Part shown: positions 31,878 through 40,674 of the stretch, in pieces | Position numbering within the stretch: the stretch's first letter is position 1 | Layout: every line of letters begins with the position of its first letter | The notes under the pieces: model-generated | Seen by the model: the letters and a program-made list of their open reading frames with translations, nothing else | Told to the model about the DNA's origin: nothing | Databases searched by the model: none | Assembly (NCBI GenBank): GCA_016793245.1 | Contig: JAEUHW010000260.1 | Span: 43,199 to 107,198 of the forward strand | Reading direction: 5' to 3' | From: Planctomycetota bacterium | GTDB lineage: Bacteria > Planctomycetota > UBA1135 > JADKAF01 | DNA: 64,000 nt | Position numbers and translations under genes: made by a program

Positions 31878-34100
31878 ATGACCCTCTCCTCTCTTTTGCT
31901 CGCGTGGATGCTCGGATGCGTTCCCTGCGCGAGCGCGGCGGAGCTCCGTGCCAGCGACCTCGCCGAGCGCGAGATCGTCATCCTCGTCGCCGGCGATCGC
32001 CTCGCGGCGTACGACCCGAAGGTCGTGCGATCGTGGGCCGAGATCTTGCGCCAGCCGCTGCCCGAGCGCGCGCTCACGTTCCGTGTGGAGGTGCTGGAGC
32101 TCGGGCGCGACGTGCCGCATGTCGTGGCCGTCGAGCGCTTCGATCGGCGCTTGCGCGCGCTCGCACCGGAAGTCGTGCTGCTGGCGTTCGGAGGGCCGGG
32201 GAGCGGAGACGCGAACGAGCTCCTGGGGCGTCTCGAGACGCTGGGGAAGCGCGCGCGGGCGGCGCGCGCGTGCACGCTCGCCGTCGTCCCTCCCGAGGGA
32301 GCGCCGCAGACCGTCGCCGAGCGCGTGCGTGCGTTGGTCGGAGAGCTCGGTGCCGAGCCGATCGAGCTCGGCTTGCTCGCGCTGAACCGGAACGAGATTC
32401 CGTCCGGTTGGAGCCTCGGGGAAGACCGCCTCGAGGAAGAAGACCATCTCGCGTTCGCGCGGATGCTGCGTCGCCGCATCGTCGAGCGTCGCGCGGGCGG
32501 CGGGCTCGAGACGCGTGCGGTGAGCTATCCCGAGATCGCGGGCCAGCCCGAGCGCCTCGTCGTGAACGAAGGCGTGCTGCGCGAGGGCGCGGATCCGCGC
32601 GGCGGGTTCCACACCGAACAGGGCGAGTTCGTAGGCTCAGGTTGGATCGAAGCCGCGTGCGCGATCGGAGCGGGTGACTTCGCGCTGGAGCTCGATCTCG
32701 GCATCGACACGCTCGACGGCGGCGAAGCGGGCCTCGAGCTCGGCGGGCTCTATCTCGGCCTCGATGCGAAGGGCGGGCGGTTCTTTCTCGAGGGACCGCT
32801 CGCGGGAGCGGAACGTGTGTGGCTCGAGCCGCATCGGCAGCACTTTGGCGCGCGCCAGCGCTTCGCGATGCTCGTCACGCGCAGCGGGAACGAGCTGCGC
32901 TGGAAGATCGGGCCGCATTGCGTCGCGGCGCTCGAGGTTCCGGGCGAGCTCTCGCCCGTGCGCCTCGACGCGGGGAAGGGCACGCTGCGCGTGCGCACAT
33001 TCCGCGTGCGCGGGACGCTCCTCGAGCGCGCCGCACCGCCCGCGATTCGCGTGACGCTGCCGGAGCTCGATCTCAGCGCGGCGCGCGAGCTGCAGGTCGT
33101 CGTCGATCGCGAGCCCGGGCAGTACCTGGGCCACGTCACGATGGCGCAGCTCGAGCAAGGCAACACCTTGCTCGCCACCTATCCCCAGGGGCACGGCCGC
33201 GGCGCGATCGTGATGAAGCGCTCCGAGGACGGCGGTCGCACGTGGTCGGAGCGGCTGGCCTTGCCGCCGAGCTTCGAGAAGAGCCAAGAGGTGCCGACGC
33301 TCTTCAAGCTCGGGGGAGAACCCGGGCGCGAGCGCTTGATCCTCTTCTCCGGGCTCTATCCGATCCTCGCCACGCACAGCGCGGACGGCGGTCGGAGCTG
33401 GAGCGAGCTCGCGCCGATCGGCGACTACGGCGGCATCGTCGCGATGGGGAGCTTGGAGCGCACGACGCACGGCGAGCTGCTCGCGTGGTTCCACGACGAC
33501 GGGCGCTACCTGCGGAAGCAACGCGGCCCTGCGCGCTTCGTCGTCTACCAGGTGAGCTCGCGCGACGAAGGTCGTACCTGGTCGCAGCCGCGCGCCATCG
33601 TGCAAGCGCCGCGCGCGCACTACTGCGAGCCGGGCTCGGTGCGCTCGCCCGACGGCAAGACGCTCGCACTCTTGCTGCGCGAGAACTCGCGCACGCGCTT
33701 CTCCGCGTTGGTGACGAGCACCGATGAAGGCCGCACGTGGAGCGCACCGCGCGAGCTGCCCGCGAGCTTGATGGGCGATCGCCACACGCTGCGCTATCTC
33801 CGCGATGGGCGCTTGCTCGCCACCTTCCGCGACATGGGCTTCGACTCGCCGTGGAAGGGCGATTGGGTCGCGTGGATCGGGAGCTTCGACGATCTGCTCC
33901 ACGGTCGCGAAGGCGCGCTCCGCATTCGCTTCCTCGACAACACGAACGCGTGGGACTGCGCTTATCCCGGCCTCGAGATCCTGCCCGACGGCACCATCGT
34001 CGCCGTGACTTACGGCCACTGGACCGCGGGCGAAGCGCCGTACATCGTCGCCGTGCGCCTAAGTCCCGAAGATCTGGCTCGACGCGCGAGTGCCCGCTGA
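31878..34100 (+). CDS. Exo-alpha-sialidase/BNR-repeat protein with N-terminal SGNH-like domain
   Basis: A 740-residue exported protein with signal peptide MTLSSLLLAWMLGCVPCASA. The first roughly 200 residues look like a degenerate SGNH-hydrolase-type Rossmann fold (EIVILVAGDRLAAYDPKVVR, PEVVLLAFGGPGSGDANELL), with the catalytic residues unclear. A beta region at about 220-390 follows. The C-terminal roughly 350 residues form a six-bladed sialidase propeller with four Asp boxes: SEDGGRTWSE, SADGGRSWSE, SRDEGRTWSQ and STDEGRTWSA. The FRIP-like arginine is not obvious. A role in degrading or binding glycans outside the cell is likely; true sialidase activity is uncertain. Confidence 0.85.
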   Translation: MTLSSLLLAWMLGCVPCASAAELRASDLAEREIVILVAGDRLAAYDPKVVRSWAEILRQPLPERALTFRVEVLELGRDVPHVVAVERFDRRLRALAPEVVLLAFGGPGSGDANELLGRLETLGKRARAARACTLAVVPPEGAPQTVAERVRALVGELGAEPIELGLLALNRNEIPSGWSLGEDRLEEEDHLAFARMLRRRIVERRAGGGLETRAVSYPEIAGQPERLVVNEGVLREGADPRGGFHTEQGEFVGSGWIEAACAIGAGDFALELDLGIDTLDGGEAGLELGGLYLGLDAKGGRFFLEGPLAGAERVWLEPHRQHFGARQRFAMLVTRSGNELRWKIGPHCVAALEVPGELSPVRLDAGKGTLRVRTFRVRGTLLERAAPPAIRVTLPELDLSAARELQVVVDREPGQYLGHVTMAQLEQGNTLLATYPQGHGRGAIVMKRSEDGGRTWSERLALPPSFEKSQEVPTLFKLGGEPGRERLILFSGLYPILATHSADGGRSWSELAPIGDYGGIVAMGSLERTTHGELLAWFHDDGRYLRKQRGPARFVVYQVSSRDEGRTWSQPRAIVQAPRAHYCEPGSVRSPDGKTLALLLRENSRTRFSALVTSTDEGRTWSAPRELPASLMGDRHTLRYLRDGRLLATFRDMGFDSPWKGDWVAWIGSFDDLLHGREGALRIRFLDNTNAWDCAYPGLEILPDGTIVAVTYGHWTAGEAPYIVAVRLSPEDLARRASAR

Positions 34101-34102
34101 TC

Positions 34103-34151
34103 CCCTCACTGTACAGAAAAGGTGCCAGGCACCTTTTCTGTACAGTGGGGG
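34103..34151. repeat. Near-perfect 49-bp palindrome between convergent genes
   Basis: Two 24-base arms with one mismatch around a central A. The core is AAAAGGTGCC-A-GGCACCTTTT and the outer part CACTGTACAG/CTGTACAGTG. It fills the whole space between the stop codons of the genes ending at 34100 and 34152. It could be a bidirectional terminator or a REP-type element mobilised by a RAYT transposase; the GGTGCC/GGCACC core resembles palindromes repeated in several GC-rich genomes. Confidence 0.85.
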
Positions 34152-34703
34152 TCAGCGCTTGAGGCGGTAGTGGGCGGTGAGGAAATTCAGCCAGGTGCCG
34201 TCGGGCTGCTTCACCGAGGAGCGGAAGACCTTGTGATCGGGTGAAACGAGCTCGAACGAGTTCCGGAACGGGACGGTCTTCGTCGTGTCTTCGAAGTAGG
34301 GCCCTTCGGTCTCCAAGGTCAGCACCTTCTGCGCTTCGTCGAGCGCGCCGCTGAACACCCAGTGATGCGTCTGCATCGTGTCGACCCACGAGCCCACGTA
34401 GCGCTTCTTCGCCGGGTCGTAGCCGAGCGTGATCAGCGAAGTGAACGGTATGCCGGCGACCTTGCCGTTCGATTCGGCGAGGACCCACAGCTCGCCGATC
34501 GCGCGCGCCTTCTCCACGCTCTCGAACCTCATCGGCGGAGTGCTCGGCCCCGTCCAGCATTCGCTCGCGACCTCCCACTCGCCGACGAGCTGGCGGAGCC
34601 ACTTGTGCTCGGGCGTGCCGGTGGGGCCGCTGGGGGCATCCTGGAGGGAGCTGGCGCCGAGGGCGGAGAGGGCGAGGAGGGCAGCGGCGGCGAGGGACTT
34701 CAT
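34152..34703 (-). CDS. DUF1579-family exported protein
   Basis: A 183-residue protein with signal peptide MKSLAAAALLALSALGASSL. The DUF1579 pattern is clear: HKWLRQLVGEWEVASECWTG, GYDPAKKRYVGSWVDTMQTH, and a C-terminal strand run FRNSFELVSPDHKVFRSSVK. The family adopts a lipocalin-like beta barrel of unknown function. It is convergent with the sialidase gene and separated from it only by the palindrome. A similar protein occurs at 59162-59704. Confidence 0.88.
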   Translation of the reverse strand: MKSLAAAALLALSALGASSLQDAPSGPTGTPEHKWLRQLVGEWEVASECWTGPSTPPMRFESVEKARAIGELWVLAESNGKVAGIPFTSLITLGYDPAKKRYVGSWVDTMQTHHWVFSGALDEAQKVLTLETEGPYFEDTTKTVPFRNSFELVSPDHKVFRSSVKQPDGTWLNFLTAHYRLKR

Positions 34704-34902
34704 GGCGGGGTTGGCGTCGAGCGGACTGGGAAGGCTTCCGTCACGCGCGAGACTCTAGCGTCTGCGTGGAGGTCCCGCAGGAGAGAACGCATGAGCTGCC
34801 CGCCGCACGCGCTCCTCGCGAGGGCTCACCTATAGAGGAGCGGGATGGGGGGAGAAAATCGGAGCTTCGGCCAGAAGTTGCGTCGCATAGATTCACGTTG
34901 GC

Positions 34903-35298
34903 ATGATGAAAGCGCCAAAGGCCGTCGAGGAGCGCATGCACGACCCCGGAAGAGACCCCTCGAGCAGCGCGGCGCGCTTCGCCGCGTTGCCGAGCCCGCC
35001 CTACTACGCCGTGATCTTCAGCGCGCAGCGCACGAGCGGCGACGACGGCTACGGCGCGATGGCCGCGCGCATGGTCGAGCTCGCCGCGAGGCAGCCGGGC
35101 TTCCTCGGCGTCGAGAGCGCGCGCGATGCGGAGGGCTTCGGCATCACGGTGTCCTACTGGGCGAGCGAAGAGGCGATCGCGGCGTGGAAGCGCGATGCGG
35201 AGCATCTGATCGCACAGCGGGGAGGCCGCGAGCGCTGGTACGAGCACTTCGAGCTCCGCGTGGCGCGGGTCGAGCGCGCACGCGGCTTCCCGGCATAG
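34903..35298 (+). CDS. Antibiotic-biosynthesis-monooxygenase-like domain protein
   Basis: A 131-residue soluble protein. YYAVIFSAQRTSGDDGYGAM, then MVELAARQPGFLGVESARDA and ITVSYWASEEAIAAWKRDAE match the dimeric alpha/beta ABM fold (ferredoxin-like), with the C-terminal YEHFELRVARVER strand. These proteins range from heme or quinone oxygenases to proteins of unknown role; the substrate cannot be told here. The start could be ATG 34903 or the internal ATG at 34936 (MHDPGRDPSS). Confidence 0.85.
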   Translation: MMKAPKAVEERMHDPGRDPSSSAARFAALPSPPYYAVIFSAQRTSGDDGYGAMAARMVELAARQPGFLGVESARDAEGFGITVSYWASEEAIAAWKRDAEHLIAQRGGRERWYEHFELRVARVERARGFPA

Positions 35299-35458
35299 CC
35301 GGCGCGCGAGCGCCGAGCGCCGCCCTCGCGCGTGGCCGGGCGGCCGATCGTGGGCCCCTCCTCCGCTGGGCAGCTTCGCCCCGAGGTGGTTAGGATCGCC
35401 GGCCTCGCGCGCCGCGTCGCGCGCGCCTCAAGCGCCCCTTCTCGGAGGACCGTCTCCC

Positions 35459-36172
35459 GTGTCGAAGCTCTTCGCCGTCGCCCTGCTCGCGCTCGCCGCG
35501 GGCGTTTCCGATCTCCACGCACAGCGCCTGCTCGGCGTCCACGCCGACGCCAGCGGTGCGGCGCTCACGGTGCGCATCCCGAACGCCCTCGCGATGATCC
35601 GCGAGACCACGACGGGCGCCTTCCATTTCCGTTACGGCAGCACCTCGACGGGCACCTGGATCTTCAACGGCATCCCGGCGGGAACCTACGAGATGTGGCA
35701 TTCGGCGCCGGGCTTCGAGCCCGCGCAGCCGTACGTGCTGACGAACCCGGTGCCGTACCCGGCGAGCGGCGACACCTGGGCCAGCGCGGCGCTGCAGCCG
35801 AACACGAGCTTGCCGAAGCTGAAGTTCCAGGTGCCGACGACGACGGGCGAGATCACGCTCGGGACCTCGATCGATCTCGAGCTGAACGGCCAGCCGTTCT
35901 CCTCGCGCCTGCTCTTCGTCTCCACGGCGCCGCAGCTCCCGCCGGTCGTGCTGCCGGGCATCGGGCCGCTCTTTGCCTTGGATCTCGTCGCCGCGAACCC
36001 GTTCTACGTCGTCGACCTCGGGCCCGGCGATGGCGGCGGCTTCCTCTTCTCGAACCTGCCCGTGCCGCGCGATCCCACGCTGATCGGCGGCGTGCTCTTC
36101 CTGCAGGGCCTCGAGCTGACGCAGAGCTTCTCGCTCGCGCTCGCCAACGTGCTCGCGATCCGCTTCATTTGA
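35459..36172 (+). CDS. Secreted protein with shared C-terminal domain
   Basis: A 237-residue exported protein starting at GTG 35459 (signal peptide MSKLFAVALLALAAGVSDLH ending AQ). The first half is a short beta domain (LTVRIPNALAMIRETTTGAF, GTWIFNGIPAGTYEMWHSAP). The second half is the shared C-terminal domain: TLGTSIDLELNGQPFSSRLL through DPTLIGGVLFLQGLELTQSF to a terminal LAIRFI. The stop overlaps the TTG start of the next gene (TTGA), so translation is probably coupled. Confidence 0.78.
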   Translation: MSKLFAVALLALAAGVSDLHAQRLLGVHADASGAALTVRIPNALAMIRETTTGAFHFRYGSTSTGTWIFNGIPAGTYEMWHSAPGFEPAQPYVLTNPVPYPASGDTWASAALQPNTSLPKLKFQVPTTTGEITLGTSIDLELNGQPFSSRLLFVSTAPQLPPVVLPGIGPLFALDLVAANPFYVVDLGPGDGGGFLFSNLPVPRDPTLIGGVLFLQGLELTQSFSLALANVLAIRFI

Positions 36173-36549
36173 GTCCGGAGCGGCTCTTCGTCTACGGCAC
36201 GTTGCGCTCGGGCAGCGCGCATCCGATGGCGGCGTACCTCGCCGCCCGCGCGCGCTGCGTCGGAGCGGCGCGCTGCGCCGGACGCACGGTCGATCTCGGC
36301 GCGTATCCCGGCCTCCTCGAGGAGGCCGGGGCCTCCACGGCTGGGGAACTCTGGGAGCTCGCGGAGCCGAGCGACGAGACGCTGGCGCGGCTCGATGACT
36401 ACGAGGGCTGCGCGGAAGGGCTCTTCGAGCGCGCGCGACGAGAGGTGCGCACCGCCGACGGCCGCGCGGTCGCGGCGTGGGTCTACCTCTATCGCGGGTC
36501 GGGATCGCGGTTCAGTGGGGCCGGGGGAGAGCCGAAGACCCGAGGTTGA
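36169..36549 (+). CDS. Gamma-glutamylcyclotransferase-like (AIG2/GGCT fold) protein
   Basis: A 126-residue protein starting at TTG 36169 (MSPERLFVYGTLRSGSAHPM). The YGTLR motif of the GGCT/AIG2 fold is at the N-terminus, and the conserved acidic region LDDYEGCAEGLFERARREV supplies the candidate catalytic Glu. Family members release 5-oxoproline from gamma-glutamyl amines or peptides, and some act in peptide or antibiotic metabolism. The four-base overlap with the upstream secreted-protein gene implies coupled translation, although a functional link is not obvious. Confidence 0.88.
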   Translation: MSPERLFVYGTLRSGSAHPMAAYLAARARCVGAARCAGRTVDLGAYPGLLEEAGASTAGELWELAEPSDETLARLDDYEGCAEGLFERARREVRTADGRAVAAWVYLYRGSGSRFSGAGGEPKTRG

Positions 36550-36641
36550 CCGCTCCCGCCGAAAAGGCCCTACTCTGCCCTCGCTCGCCCCGCCGCGCCG
36601 GCTCGCGCCGCACCATCGAGCCGGAGAAGAACGACGCCCCG

Positions 36642-38126
36642 ATGATCTCTCGCCTGCTCTACGTCTCGCTGATCGCGCTCCTCGCCACCCTGATCACGAA
36701 GCAGCTCCACATCGGGATCGACTTCTATCACTTCTGGGTGGTCGGAGCCGCGCGCGAGAAGAGCGAGCAGCCTTTGGGCAGTCCCTACGCGCAGGCGAAG
36801 GAGCACGCCGCGGCGATGAACGCCGCGGCCGATCGCATCTGGCTGCGCTACCTCACCCGCTCGCAGATCCAGGACCTCGAGAGGAACGTGGAGCAGGTGC
36901 CGCGCGTGCTGGAGCGCCTCGTCGCGACGCACGGCGAGGCGAACCTCTCCGATCTCCGCGAGAACTCGCGCTTCCTCACGATCAACATGCGCCGGCGCGC
37001 GCTCGATCTCACCGGGACGCCGCTGCTCTACGCGCTCTGCACGGTCTTGCCGAAGCACTACGAAACTGCCTACGAGGCCTGGGCCTGGCTCACCTTCGCG
37101 GCCTTCGTGCTCGGTTCGTTCCTGCTGCTGCTCGCGATGGGTCGTCCGTGGGAGGAGATGCTGCTCTGCGCCGCGGCGCTCGCGCTAGCCATGCGCCCGC
37201 TGAACACCGACGTGCGCGTCGGCAACGTGAACGGCTTGCATCTCCTCGTCGCGGCCGTCGCTCTCGCCGCGGCCGTGGGACCGCTGCGCCGAGCGCGCGA
37301 CGAGAAGGCGCGCGGGCGCTGGGGAGCGCTCGTGCTCTCGCTCGTGGCGTTCTATCTCCTGCTGAAGCCTACGTTCGCGTTCGCGGGGCTCGCCTTGGCG
37401 GGCCACGTCGCACTGGTGCTCGGGCGCGCGGGCTTCCTGCGTGCGCTGATCCCCGCCGGCATCGCCGCGGTGCTGCTCGCGCTGATCCCGTGCTTCGTCT
37501 TCGGCGCGCCGATGGTGTGGTTCGACTGGCTCGCCTACATCGGGCAGGACACCGAGAAGCTCGCGTACGGGGTCGAGAAGAGCAACCTCTCGACGCCGCT
37601 GCACTTGAAGCTCTGGTTCCCGGCGCTGCCGCTCGTCGGCTGGTCGATGGTGCTCGGGATCGGCCTCGTGGGTTCCCTCCTGTTCGTCGTGCGGAAGGCC
37701 GCGGGCGAAGGCTGGAAGGCGAAGCTGCAGAACGCCGCGCGCGCGATCTTGGCCGAGCCCTACGCGGCGATGTCGATGGGGCTCTGCGTCACCTTCGCCA
37801 CGTCGCCGCTCGTCTGGGGGCACTACCTCACGGTGTTCGCGATCCCGATCGTCTGGTACGGCCTTTGGGACCGCGAGCTGCGCGGCACGAGCGGTGCCTA
37901 CCTCCACGGCGCGCTCTTCCTCGCGACCGCCCTGCTCTACCTCGGGCTCGTGGACATCGTCCTCAGCGTGTTCCACATCATCGACTCCGACGGCACGGTG
38001 CGCTCGATCACGGCCTTCGCCTGGATCCCGCTCTGGGCGAACCTGCTCCTCTGGCTGCGCGCGCGGCTCGCGCGCGGCGAAGCAGCTCCTTCCTCCGCTT
38101 CCGCCGCCGTCGCCACGACGGCCTGA
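36642..38126 (+). CDS. GT87/DUF2029-type membrane glycosyltransferase-like protein
   Basis: A 494-residue polytopic membrane protein starting MISRLLYVSLIALLATLITK. IDFYHFWVVGAAREKSEQPL in the first loop is the acidic motif region of GT-C fold family 87 enzymes (DUF2029). Ten or so helices follow, for example LLYALCTVLPKHYETAYEAW, GALVLSLVAFYLLLKPTFAF and AYLHGALFLATALLYLGLVD, with VGNVNGLHLL in the middle as in homologues. Such enzymes use polyprenyl-phosphate sugars. The sulfatase-fold lipoprotein and gmhA follow on the same strand, so an envelope glycan role is a reasonable inference. Confidence 0.82.
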   Translation: MISRLLYVSLIALLATLITKQLHIGIDFYHFWVVGAAREKSEQPLGSPYAQAKEHAAAMNAAADRIWLRYLTRSQIQDLERNVEQVPRVLERLVATHGEANLSDLRENSRFLTINMRRRALDLTGTPLLYALCTVLPKHYETAYEAWAWLTFAAFVLGSFLLLLAMGRPWEEMLLCAAALALAMRPLNTDVRVGNVNGLHLLVAAVALAAAVGPLRRARDEKARGRWGALVLSLVAFYLLLKPTFAFAGLALAGHVALVLGRAGFLRALIPAGIAAVLLALIPCFVFGAPMVWFDWLAYIGQDTEKLAYGVEKSNLSTPLHLKLWFPALPLVGWSMVLGIGLVGSLLFVVRKAAGEGWKAKLQNAARAILAEPYAAMSMGLCVTFATSPLVWGHYLTVFAIPIVWYGLWDRELRGTSGAYLHGALFLATALLYLGLVDIVLSVFHIIDSDGTVRSITAFAWIPLWANLLLWLRARLARGEAAPSSASAAVATTA

Positions 38127-38136
38127 GCTCTCGAAC

Positions 38137-39933
38137 ATGCGCATGATCGCTTCGCTCGCGCCCGCCTGCGGCGGCGCGCTCCTCTTGCTCGCCGCGTGCG
38201 GAGGCTCCGATGCTCCGTCGAACTCTGGCGGGTCTTCTGCGAGCCCGGCGCAGGACGGCTTGGAGCTCGTGCTCGCCGCCTACGACGGCATCGCGACGCC
38301 GCGCACCAACGTGCTGCTCATCAGCTTGGACAGCACGCGGCGCGACATGCTGAGCTGCTACGGCCACGTGCCGCAGTTCGCGCCGAACGAGAAGACGACG
38401 CCGAACATCGATCGCCTCGCCGCCGAAGGCGTGAAGATGGAAGAGGCCTACTCCACGACCTCGTGGACGCTGCCGTCGCACATGAGCTTGATGACGGGGC
38501 AGCCGGAGCTCGTGCACGGCGTCGACCTCGATCCGTTCAAGCTCGGCGAAGCGACGCCGACGCTCGCGGCGATCCTGCGCCGCGTGGGCTACTACACCGC
38601 GGGCCACTACAGCGGGCCCTACCTCCACGCGCGCTACGGCTTCGATCGCGGCTTCGATACCTACAGCGCGGCCTACGGCCCCGATCTCGCGGAGGCGAAC
38701 GCCGAGCGCGCGCGCTTGCAGAGCGAGCTCGACGCGGCGCGTCAAACCGGCGACGCAGAGCGGCAGAAAGAGCTCCAGGCGACGATCGGCCGGATCGACC
38801 GCAACCTCGATAACCTCTCGCATCGCGATCGCTCCTCGCAGAGCGTCACCGATGCCGCGATCGCATCGGTCGAGCGCGGACTCACGGCCGGGCGGCCGTG
38901 GTTCGTGATGGCGCACTACTTCGATCCGCACTTCGACTACGTGCCGCCGGAGGAGCTCGCGAAGCGCTTCGATCCCGACTACGACGGCCAGATGGACTCC
39001 AGCGGCTTCTGGACGACCGAGAAGGTGGGGCGACGGAAGCCCGACGAGCCGGATTGGGGGATCCGCGAGCAAGTCTGCTCTGCGCGCGATCTCGATCACT
39101 TGAAGGCGCTCTACGCCGCGGATCTGCACTGGACCGACAGCCAGGTCGGGCGCTTGCTCGAACATCTCCGCTCGAAGCGCTTGCTCGAGAATACCTTGGT
39201 CGTGGTGGTGGCCGATCACGGCGACGAGTTCTTCGAGCACGGCGGCTTGGGACATCGGCACACGCTCTACGAGGAGCAGGTGCGCATCCCGATGGTGCTG
39301 CGCCTGCCGAGCAGCCTGCCGCAGGGCCAAGCCGTGAAGGGCCTCGTCTCGCTCACCGACGTCCTGCCGACGGTCCTCGAGCTCTTGGACCTCCCGCTGC
39401 CGGAGTCGCTGATCTCGCGCTCCTTCCTCGCGCTGGCCCAAGGCAAGGAAGATGGCGCGGACCGCTTCGTGCTCGGGCGCCTCGTGCAGTATCTCCCGCT
39501 CCAGCGCATCGGCGGGCCGCCCGTCGTGCGCATCAACCTCCGCGAGACCTACCGCAAAGGCGCGCTGAAGCTCGAGCGCTGGCGCCGCTGGCATGAGGCG
39601 CTGCCGACGGCGCCGCCGGAGATCGCGGCCCAGGTGAAGGCGAGCGCTGGTGAGCGCGACAAGGACTTGGTGCTCGTCTGGACCGACTTCGCCGGCGGCT
39701 CGCAAGAGCGCTCGTCCGACTTCTCGACCGACTGGAAGGACGCGCGCGCGCAGCTGGCACTCGGGGAATGGCGCAAGGTCTACGTGCAGGCGCAGCGCGC
39801 CGCGAAGCCGAGCGAGATCGCGACGATACCCGGCGCGTCCGCTGCGCAGCTCCAAGCGTTGGGCTACGTGAATGCACAAGCCTCTTCGCGGACACCCTAC
39901 GACCTCCCGCCGCCGGGCGAGCATCACCGCTGA
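38137..39933 (+). CDS. Sulfatase-fold lipoprotein hydrolase without FGly motif
   Basis: A 598-residue lipoprotein: signal MRMIASLAPACGGALLLLAA with lipobox LLAAC (C21). The alkaline-phosphatase/sulfatase fold is clear: NVLLISLDSTRRDMLSCYG (metal Asp), the nucleophile loop TTSWTLPSHMSLMTG, HYFDPHFDYVPP, and VVVVADHGDEFFEHGGLGHR. True sulfatases need C/S-x-P-x-R for formylglycine; here the aligned residues are T-L-P-S-H (T111), so FGly cannot form in the usual way and Thr may be the nucleophile, as in phosphoethanolamine transferase/phosphodiesterase relatives. It starts 10 bp after the GT87-like gene, suggesting an operon. The C-terminal roughly 130 residues are charged and helical. Confidence 0.85.
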   Translation: MRMIASLAPACGGALLLLAACGGSDAPSNSGGSSASPAQDGLELVLAAYDGIATPRTNVLLISLDSTRRDMLSCYGHVPQFAPNEKTTPNIDRLAAEGVKMEEAYSTTSWTLPSHMSLMTGQPELVHGVDLDPFKLGEATPTLAAILRRVGYYTAGHYSGPYLHARYGFDRGFDTYSAAYGPDLAEANAERARLQSELDAARQTGDAERQKELQATIGRIDRNLDNLSHRDRSSQSVTDAAIASVERGLTAGRPWFVMAHYFDPHFDYVPPEELAKRFDPDYDGQMDSSGFWTTEKVGRRKPDEPDWGIREQVCSARDLDHLKALYAADLHWTDSQVGRLLEHLRSKRLLENTLVVVVADHGDEFFEHGGLGHRHTLYEEQVRIPMVLRLPSSLPQGQAVKGLVSLTDVLPTVLELLDLPLPESLISRSFLALAQGKEDGADRFVLGRLVQYLPLQRIGGPPVVRINLRETYRKGALKLERWRRWHEALPTAPPEIAAQVKASAGERDKDLVLVWTDFAGGSQERSSDFSTDWKDARAQLALGEWRKVYVQAQRAAKPSEIATIPGASAAQLQALGYVNAQASSRTPYDLPPPGEHHR

Positions 39934-39980
39934 GCACACGCGCTTCGCCCGCGCACCGAGTTCCGCTAAGCTCTGCGCCC

Positions 39981-40589
39981 ATGATCTCGCCCGCGATCTC
40001 CGCTGCTCATGTGCGCGCCTCCTTCGACGAAGCGGCGCAGACCCTCGCCGCCTTCCTCGCCGACGCGCAGAACCTGGACGCCGTCGGCCGCTTCGCCGCG
40101 GCGGCGCACGCGACGCTCGCGCGCGGCGGCCTGCTCATGTCCTGCGGCAACGGCGGCAGCATGTGCGACGCGATGCACTTCGCCGAGGAATGGACCGGGC
40201 GCTTTCGGAGGGACCGTTCAGCGCTCCCCGCGATGGCGTTCTCCGATCCCTCGCAGCTCACCTGCATCGCGAACGACTTCGGCTACGACGAGGTCTTCGC
40301 GCGCTCCGTCGATGCCTACGGCAAGAGCGGCGATCTCCTCGTCGCGATCTCGACCAGCGGCAACTCGCCGAACGTGCGGAAGGCCGTCGAGATGGCGCAG
40401 CGGAAGGGCATCACCACCGTTGGGCTCCTCGGCAAGGGCGGCGGCGAGCTGCGCTCGCTCGTCGATATCCCGATCGTCGTGCCGCGCGCGACGACCTCGG
40501 ATCGCATCCAGGAAGTGCACATCAAGATCCTGCACATCGCGATCGAGGCGGTGGAGCGCGCGATGTTCCCCGCCTGCTACGGCGGCTGA
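39981..40589 (+). CDS. gmhA: Phosphoheptose isomerase (SIS domain)
   Basis: A 202-residue enzyme. It converts sedoheptulose 7-phosphate to D-glycero-D-manno-heptose 7-phosphate, the first step of heptose synthesis for LPS cores or S-layer glycans. The SIS fold is evident: GGLLMSCGNGGSMCDAMHFA, EEWTGRFRRDRSALPAMAFS (Glu of the active site), DLLVAISTSGNSPNVRKAVE, and RIQEVHIKILHIAIEAVERA (His of the active site). The length is normal for the family. The start at ATG 39981 gives MISPAISAAHVRASFDEAAQ. It stands in the same-strand run with a glycosyltransferase-like gene, supporting an envelope polysaccharide role. Confidence 0.92.
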   Translation: MISPAISAAHVRASFDEAAQTLAAFLADAQNLDAVGRFAAAAHATLARGGLLMSCGNGGSMCDAMHFAEEWTGRFRRDRSALPAMAFSDPSQLTCIANDFGYDEVFARSVDAYGKSGDLLVAISTSGNSPNVRKAVEMAQRKGITTVGLLGKGGGELRSLVDIPIVVPRATTSDRIQEVHIKILHIAIEAVERAMFPACYGG

Positions 40590-40674
40590 GGGAGCGTCTC
40601 GCAGCGCCGGAGCCGCGCTTGACGAGCTCGCGCTCCACGCTTCAGGATCGGCCGTGGCAGGTCCCCCCGCCTCC

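Noticed and set aside
34103..34151. CRISPR repeat or attachment site
   Set aside because: It is a single palindrome without repeated units or spacers, and no integrase or direct repeat is seen.
37185..38144. 319-codon minus-strand frame opposite the GT87-like gene
   Set aside because: It has the Glu/Arg/His-rich composition typical of an antisense frame, and the + strand encodes obvious membrane helices.
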